This document shows positions 48,729 through 52,483 of a stretch of DNA of 52,483 nt, piece by piece (the stretch's first letter is position 1; each line of letters begins with the position of its first letter). The notes under the pieces are model-generated. The model made no database searches and was not told the origin of the DNA. It saw only the letters and a program-made list of their open reading frames with translations. The stretch is from an uncultured Slackia sp. GTDB taxonomy: Bacteria; Actinomycetota; Coriobacteriia; Coriobacteriales; Eggerthellaceae. Position numbers and translations under genes: made by a program. Location of the stretch: the NCBI GenBank assembly GCA_900553775.1, contig USEZ01000001.1, positions 1 through 52,483 on the forward strand. The letters run 5' to 3'.

Positions 48729-50072
48729 CTAGAACTCCAACGCCTCGAGCTTCTCGAACACCACGTCTTTGTGGCCCAAAAACGCCCACGGATCGAAGAT
48801 CTCATCGAGCACCTCGGCCGAAAGCTTCGCTTCGGAATCGGCCTCCAAGCGCTCGCGATACGTCGGGCCGTCCACCGCGTTTTGGATGTCGTCCCACACG
48901 GCCATGGCGTTGCGCTGCACGATCGCGTACGCCTCTTCGCGCGTGATACCCGTGTCCACCAGCGCCAACAGCACCTTCGACGAATAAATCAGGCCGCGCG
49001 TGCGATTGAGGTTGTACTCCATTTTCTCGGGATATACCTGCAGCCCGTCGAGCATCCACTGCATCTTGCCGAACATGTAATCGAGCGCGGCGAAGCTATC
49101 GGCCAGAACCACGCGCTCGGCGCCCGAGTGGGAGATGTCGCGCTCGAACCACAGCGCCACATCGTCGAAGCCCACCTGGGCGTTCGCCTTCACCACGCGC
49201 GCGAGGCCGCAGACGCGCTCGGCCGTGATGGGGTTGCGCTTGTGCGGCATGGCGGAGCTGCCCTTCTGACCTGCGCGGAACGGCTCTTCGGCCTCGATTA
49301 CGTCGGTTTCCTGCATGAGGCGCACCTGCAGCGCGATCGTTTCGAGCACGCTGGCGGCGACGGCAAGCGCCGAAAGCACCTGAGCATGGCGGTCGCGGAA
49401 CAGCACCTGGGTGGACAGCGGGTCGGCCGTAAGGCCCAGCTTCTCGCACACGTACTGCTCGACGAACGGGTCGATGCTCGAATACGTGCCCACCGCGCCC
49501 GAAATGGCGCCCGTCGCGGCCACGGCGCGCGCCTGTTCGAGACGCGTCTGCGTGCGCTTGAGCGCCCAGGCCCAGCTGCCGAACTTCATGCCGAACGTCA
49601 TGGGCTCGGCATGGATGCCGTGCGTGCGGCCGGCGCACAAGGCGTCCTGCAGCTCGAAGGCGCGGCGCTTGCACGTTTCGCCCAGAGCCTTCACGTCTTC
49701 CAGAATGATGTCGATCGACTGCACCACCTGATACGACAGCGCCGTGTCGCCCAAATCGGACGAGGTCATGCCGTAATGCACCCAGCGGCTGGGCTTTTCG
49801 GCGCCCGCGGGCACCTCGGCGTCGATATGCTCGCCCATGCAGGTCAAAAAGGCGATCACGTCGTGATGCGTAACGGCTTCGATTTCGTTGATGCGCTCCA
49901 CGGTAAAGCCCGCATGCTCGCGGATCCACGCGGCGTCTTCTTTGGTGATGCCGCATTGCCCCAGTTCGGCCTGCGCCTCGCAGGCAAGCACCTCGATTTC
50001 CTGCCAGATGGAGAACTTGTTCTCGAACTCCCAGATCTTGCCCATGGCGGGACGCGTGTAACGAGAAATCAT
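48729..50072 (-). CDS. purB: Adenylosuccinate lyase
   Basis: 447 residues. It cleaves SAICAR and adenylosuccinate to fumarate plus AICAR or AMP, in purine synthesis. The fumarase/aspartase superfamily signature GQKGSSAMPHKRNPITAERV (catalytic Ser in the loop) is present, with TSSDLGDTALSYQ and GRTHGIHAEPMTFGMKFGSW. The start MISRYTRPAMGKIWEFENK is the family's usual beginning and follows GAAAGGAACGGC. It stands alone. A TATAAT promoter box stands about 100 bases upstream. Confidence 0.97.
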   Translation of the reverse strand: MISRYTRPAMGKIWEFENKFSIWQEIEVLACEAQAELGQCGITKEDAAWIREHAGFTVERINEIEAVTHHDVIAFLTCMGEHIDAEVPAGAEKPSRWVHYGMTSSDLGDTALSYQVVQSIDIILEDVKALGETCKRRAFELQDALCAGRTHGIHAEPMTFGMKFGSWAWALKRTQTRLEQARAVAATGAISGAVGTYSSIDPFVEQYVCEKLGLTADPLSTQVLFRDRHAQVLSALAVAASVLETIALQVRLMQETDVIEAEEPFRAGQKGSSAMPHKRNPITAERVCGLARVVKANAQVGFDDVALWFERDISHSGAERVVLADSFAALDYMFGKMQWMLDGLQVYPEKMEYNLNRTRGLIYSSKVLLALVDTGITREEAYAIVQRNAMAVWDDIQNAVDGPTYRERLEADSEAKLSAEVLDEIFDPWAFLGHKDVVFEKLEALEF

Positions 50073-50171
50073 GCCGTTCCTTTCAGCCGAGCGGCGCCGT
50101 CGGGCACGCCGGGGCCATAACGACCAAGGCGGCGCGAAACGGCGCAGCGCTCTCGGTTTCACTGCGGTTTC

Positions 50172-50177
50172 ATTATA
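50172..50177 (-). promoter_or_regulatory. purB -10 box
   Basis: On the minus strand TATAAT is at 50177-50172, about 100 bases before purB. A TTCGTG about 18 bases upstream is a poor -35. The 50073-50304 gap shows no other gene. Confidence 0.5.
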
Positions 50178-50304
50178 AGTTCCACTATAGCGGCGCACGA
50201 AACCGCGCCGCGGCACACGAGCGGCGGCGATGCGAAAAGGATGCGCGAAAAACAGACTCCCATGCCGCGAGCGGTGGCGGCGCCGCGCGGCATCGAGAAA
50301 GAAC

Positions 50305-50342
50305 GGCCTTTCAGCGCGCTCTTGCGGAGCGCAAGAAAGGCC
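50305..50342 (-). terminator. Terminator of the trkA pair
   Basis: GGCCTTTC (50305-50312) pairs with GAAAGGCC (50335-50342), and CTTGCG/CGCAAG forms an inner stem (50321-50335). On the minus strand the T-rich GTTCTTTCTC follows. It lies about 140 bases after the second trkA stop. Confidence 0.75.
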
Positions 50343-50481
50343 CTCTTTCGAGTGATCGAGGCAACCGAAACACGCAGGCCCAACGCTCGCGCAGCAGATT
50401 CGTGCGGCAGGCGCCGCACAAGGCATCCGCCGCGCGCAGCAAGCTCGCACGGCAGGCGGCCGCGCGACGGGCGCGCCGACG

Positions 50482-51162
50482 CTACAGATGGGCGAACAGA
50501 GCGCGCACGTCGTCCACCACGTCGTGCTCGGCGATCACCACGGCCTTGTCGCCCGGATACAAAACGGAATCGGGCGCGGCTATTTCGGCATCGTCGTCTT
50601 CGCAGCGGTCGATCGCCACCAAGAGCGCGCCCTCAGGCAGCGCGATCATATAGGCGGGCACGCCCTCCTCGGGATCGAAATGCTTCATGCGCGCAGGAAC
50701 GCTCAGCTCGACCAGGACGATATCGCCGCGCGAGAGGGCCGACACCACGCCCACGCTTCCAAGCAGGGCTTCTTCCTCGATCATGTTCGCAATGAGCATG
50801 GTGGACGAAACGCTTTCGATGCCCACCTCGCGGAAGATGCGCCGGTTCTTCGGGTTGTTCACGCGAGCGATGCAGCGCGGCACGTTGAACACGCGCGTGG
50901 CGATTTCGCACGCCACGAGGTTGTCGTCGTCGCGGCCCGTGACCGCAACGAATACGTCGGCGTTGCGAATGCCCGCATCCTCCTGAAAGTCGGAATCGCA
51001 TCCGTCGCCGTTGATGATCAGATACTGGCCCTGCAGCTCCATGGATAAACGGTCGGCCTGCGCCCGGTTCGCTTCGAGCACGGCAACCTCGTGATGCTGC
51101 TTCAGAAGAACGTCGGCCAGGTAATTGCCCACTTTGCCGCCGCCCATGATGACGATGTACAT
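50482..51162 (-). CDS. trkA: TrkA-type potassium uptake regulatory subunit (second copy)
   Basis: 226 residues. A Rossmann NAD-binding fold (YIVIMGGGKVGNYLADVLLK, VLEANRAQADRLS; RNADVFVAVTGRDDDNLVAC) is followed by a TrkA-C-like domain (LVELSVPARMKHFDPEEGVP; YMIALPEGALLVAIDRCEDD). It gates a Trk/Ktr potassium channel on binding NAD(H) or ATP. No membrane subunit (TrkH) lies in the window. It follows the other trkA by 53 bases on the same strand, so the two make a two-subunit operon. Confidence 0.92.
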   Translation of the reverse strand: MYIVIMGGGKVGNYLADVLLKQHHEVAVLEANRAQADRLSMELQGQYLIINGDGCDSDFQEDAGIRNADVFVAVTGRDDDNLVACEIATRVFNVPRCIARVNNPKNRRIFREVGIESVSSTMLIANMIEEEALLGSVGVVSALSRGDIVLVELSVPARMKHFDPEEGVPAYMIALPEGALLVAIDRCEDDDAEIAAPDSVLYPGDKAVVIAEHDVVDDVRALFAHL

Positions 51163-51215
51163 CGTTCCTCCCGGTAGACGAAACGCCCGCGCCGACGGGC
51201 GCGCGAGCCCGAGCC

Positions 51216-51881
51216 TTACAGGCCCATCTGCATGTATTTGGAAAACGCGCCCAGCAGGTCGTGACGCACGCACGCCAGAACGCTGTCGCCATGGTAAAGC
51301 ACGCTGTCGCGCGTGGGAATGGAGCTTGCGCTTCCGTCGCGGCGCTCGAACACCACGATGCGGATGCCGTGGTTGCGCTCGAGTTCGGACACCTTCACCT
51401 GGCTTCTGTCGGTGCTGGAAAGGTCGAGCGAAAAGCGCAGGATTTCGAAATCGCCGAACGTGTCGAGATGGCTGCCGTGTCCCGACAGGATTTTGGAAAA
51501 CACCTCTTCGGCCACAAGCGACGTGCCGCATACGTAGTCGAGCCCGAGCTGCATATACGCGCGCTCGCGGGCGGGGTTGTACAGGCGGGCGATGACATGG
51601 GGCACGCCGTACAGGCGGCTGCCCACTTCGGCCACCATGAGGTTCGTGTTGTCGAACTGGGTGACGGCGGCCATGACGTCGCAATCTTCGACACCGGCTT
51701 TGACGAGGGTTTCCTCGTCGAAGCCCACACCCTGCACCGTGGAGCCGTTGAAGTTGCGCCCCAGGTTCGCGAACGCGTTCACGTTCTTGTCGATGACGCA
51801 CACGTTGTTGCCGTTATCCGACAGCATGTTCGCCAGCTGGGAACCGACGCGGCCGCAGCCGACGACGATCACGTTGCTCAT
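51216..51881 (-). CDS. trkA: TrkA-type potassium uptake regulatory subunit (first copy)
   Basis: 221 residues. NVIVVGCGRVGSQLANMLSD, VCVIDKNVNAFANLGRNFNG is the NAD-binding fold with the GxGxxG loop; VEDCDVMAAVTQFDNTNLMV and ARLYNPARERAYMQLGLDYV are typical RCK residues. The C-terminal region (VSELERNHGIRIVVFERRDG) is TrkA-C-like. It is transcribed first, with a start ATG at 51881. Two adjacent single-domain TrkA genes replace the double-length E. coli protein in many Gram-positive bacteria. Confidence 0.92.
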   Translation of the reverse strand: MSNVIVVGCGRVGSQLANMLSDNGNNVCVIDKNVNAFANLGRNFNGSTVQGVGFDEETLVKAGVEDCDVMAAVTQFDNTNLMVAEVGSRLYGVPHVIARLYNPARERAYMQLGLDYVCGTSLVAEEVFSKILSGHGSHLDTFGDFEILRFSLDLSSTDRSQVKVSELERNHGIRIVVFERRDGSASSIPTRDSVLYHGDSVLACVRHDLLGAFSKYMQMGL

Positions 51882-52018
51882 ACCGATCCTTTCACCAGGC
51901 ACCCGCATGGTGCCGATTTCTTGCTGCGCTTAGCATACTGCATGGATGCGGGCACGACCAGCGTCGCCATAGAACGGCGACAAAGGCGTAACGTGGCAAT
52001 CAGGCACTTAGGAACGAA

Positions 52019-52034
52019 TGTTTCACGTGAAACA
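52019..52034. promoter_or_regulatory. parS site 2
   Basis: TGTTTCACGTGAAACA matches the 16-base parS consensus in full. It lies in the intergenic gap between the trkA pair and the cell-wall hydrolase gene. Together with the site at 44992 it marks an origin-proximal ParB domain. Confidence 0.92.
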
Positions 52035-52119
52035 TTCCGCAAGGCCATCGTCTCGAACGCATGCGGAAGAAGGATTCGACGATGGAAAAGGAACCGCCGG
52101 CTCGTGGCCGACGGAACGT

Positions 52120-52483
52120 TTAGATCATCTTCATTTGGCCGATAGTCGCCTTGAACCAATGATCCGTATTAGGCGGACAGTACTTGGCAGCGTTCGCATA
52201 CGTGATGGAGTAGCCGTAGCCGTTTGCCAGGCCCGCTACGTGAGCGTTGATAGCCTCTTCCCAGCTGGACCAACTCTTATCGCCCCAGCCCCATGCGTTG
52301 TACGGAAGGAAGCACACGGCGCCCTTCGAGCTTTCAGTGTTGGAAATGGCCGGAGACCAGCGCGGATCGACGCCATTGTCCCATGCAGCCGTAGCGAACG
52401 TCACGCCCTGTCCCGCCAAGGGGGAGCCCGCAAGATACGCATCGATTCGGGCAGTCCATTCTTCGATAAACGCCTCTTTGCCA
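52120..52483 (-). CDS. C-terminal part of a predicted secreted glucosaminidase/lysozyme-like protein (5' end outside window)
   Basis: The last ~120 residues are visible: EEWTARIDAYLAGSPLAGQG, FATAAWDNGVDPRWSPAISN, TESSKGAVCFLPYNAWGWGD, SWSSWEEAINAHVAGLANGY. The AxxxGVDPR...ISxxES...NAWGWG pattern is that of a lysozyme-like/glucosaminidase domain in coriobacterial secreted proteins, in which the conserved Glu of ES serves catalysis. The visible part contains Glu in TESSKG. The N-terminus, where a signal peptide is expected, is beyond the window edge. It is near the parS site and probably transcribed alone. Confidence 0.7.
   Translation of the reverse strand, partial: GKEAFIEEWTARIDAYLAGSPLAGQGVTFATAAWDNGVDPRWSPAISNTESSKGAVCFLPYNAWGWGDKSWSSWEEAINAHVAGLANGYGYSITYANAAKYCPPNTDHWFKATIGQMKMI

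Overview
The window is GC-rich, densely coded DNA that reads as chromosome of a Coriobacteriia member, most likely Eggerthellaceae (a taxonomic inference). The signs are a LuxR-type regulator with a long multi-membrane-segment N-terminus, a NikR plus hyp hydrogenase-maturation set, PanF/YhdT, strong AGGAG ribosome sites and a surface protein with S-layer homology (SLH) domains. Two parS-type centromere sites (one perfect, one with a single mismatch) at about 45.0 and 52.0 kb suggest the right half lies in the origin-proximal domain. No complete tRNA, rRNA or CRISPR array was found.

Layout. 1-4.85 kb: a partial NifU-like protein, a hypothetical protein, a membrane LuxR regulator, a two-cluster ferredoxin, an HxlR regulator and another hypothetical. 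5.0-14.7 kb: nickel and hydrogenase maturation (small protein, nikR, hypF, hypC, hypD, then hypE). hypD and hypE are separated by a 3.8-kb accessory block holding nested inverted repeats, a frameshifted Ntox50-type toxin with a possible immunity gene, a wreck of an hsdM methylase gene, a 27-residue hydrophobic peptide gene and a DUF4143-type ATPase preceded by four regularly spaced TGCACT palindromes. 15-23 kb: pgi, a winged-helix remnant, an SLH surface protein whose start lies beside a poly-C tract, panF-yhdT, and a transposase-like gene that has lost catalytic residues.

23-34 kb: a LytS/LytTR two-component pair in line with a TauE exporter and a glycosyltransferase, a QueT-like transporter, a coiled-coil membrane protein, a HAMP histidine kinase/OmpR regulator pair, and a Tat-type exported protein. 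34-37 kb: an XRE regulator fused to a superoxide-reductase-like domain, a second XRE regulator, and a decayed yjdF with a structured leader. 37.2-42.6 kb: an accessory island of lower GC that begins at a tRNA 3' fragment. It carries a cysteine-rich protein, a DUF2188 protein and an AAA-ATPase/subtilase pair with the architecture of the IetAS antiphage system. 42.6-52.5 kb: housekeeping and regulatory genes (GyrI-like, MmcQ/YjbR-like, membrane protein, WYL and LysR regulators, M18 aminopeptidase, purB, two TrkA subunits) and the end of a predicted secreted cell-wall hydrolase.

The points most worth following are the poly-C switch at the SLH gene, the spaced operator array, the IetAS-like island, the XRE/superoxide-reductase fusion, and several genes caught in decay (Ntox50 toxin, hsdM, yjdF, transposase). 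All family assignments were made by reading motifs; no database search was run.
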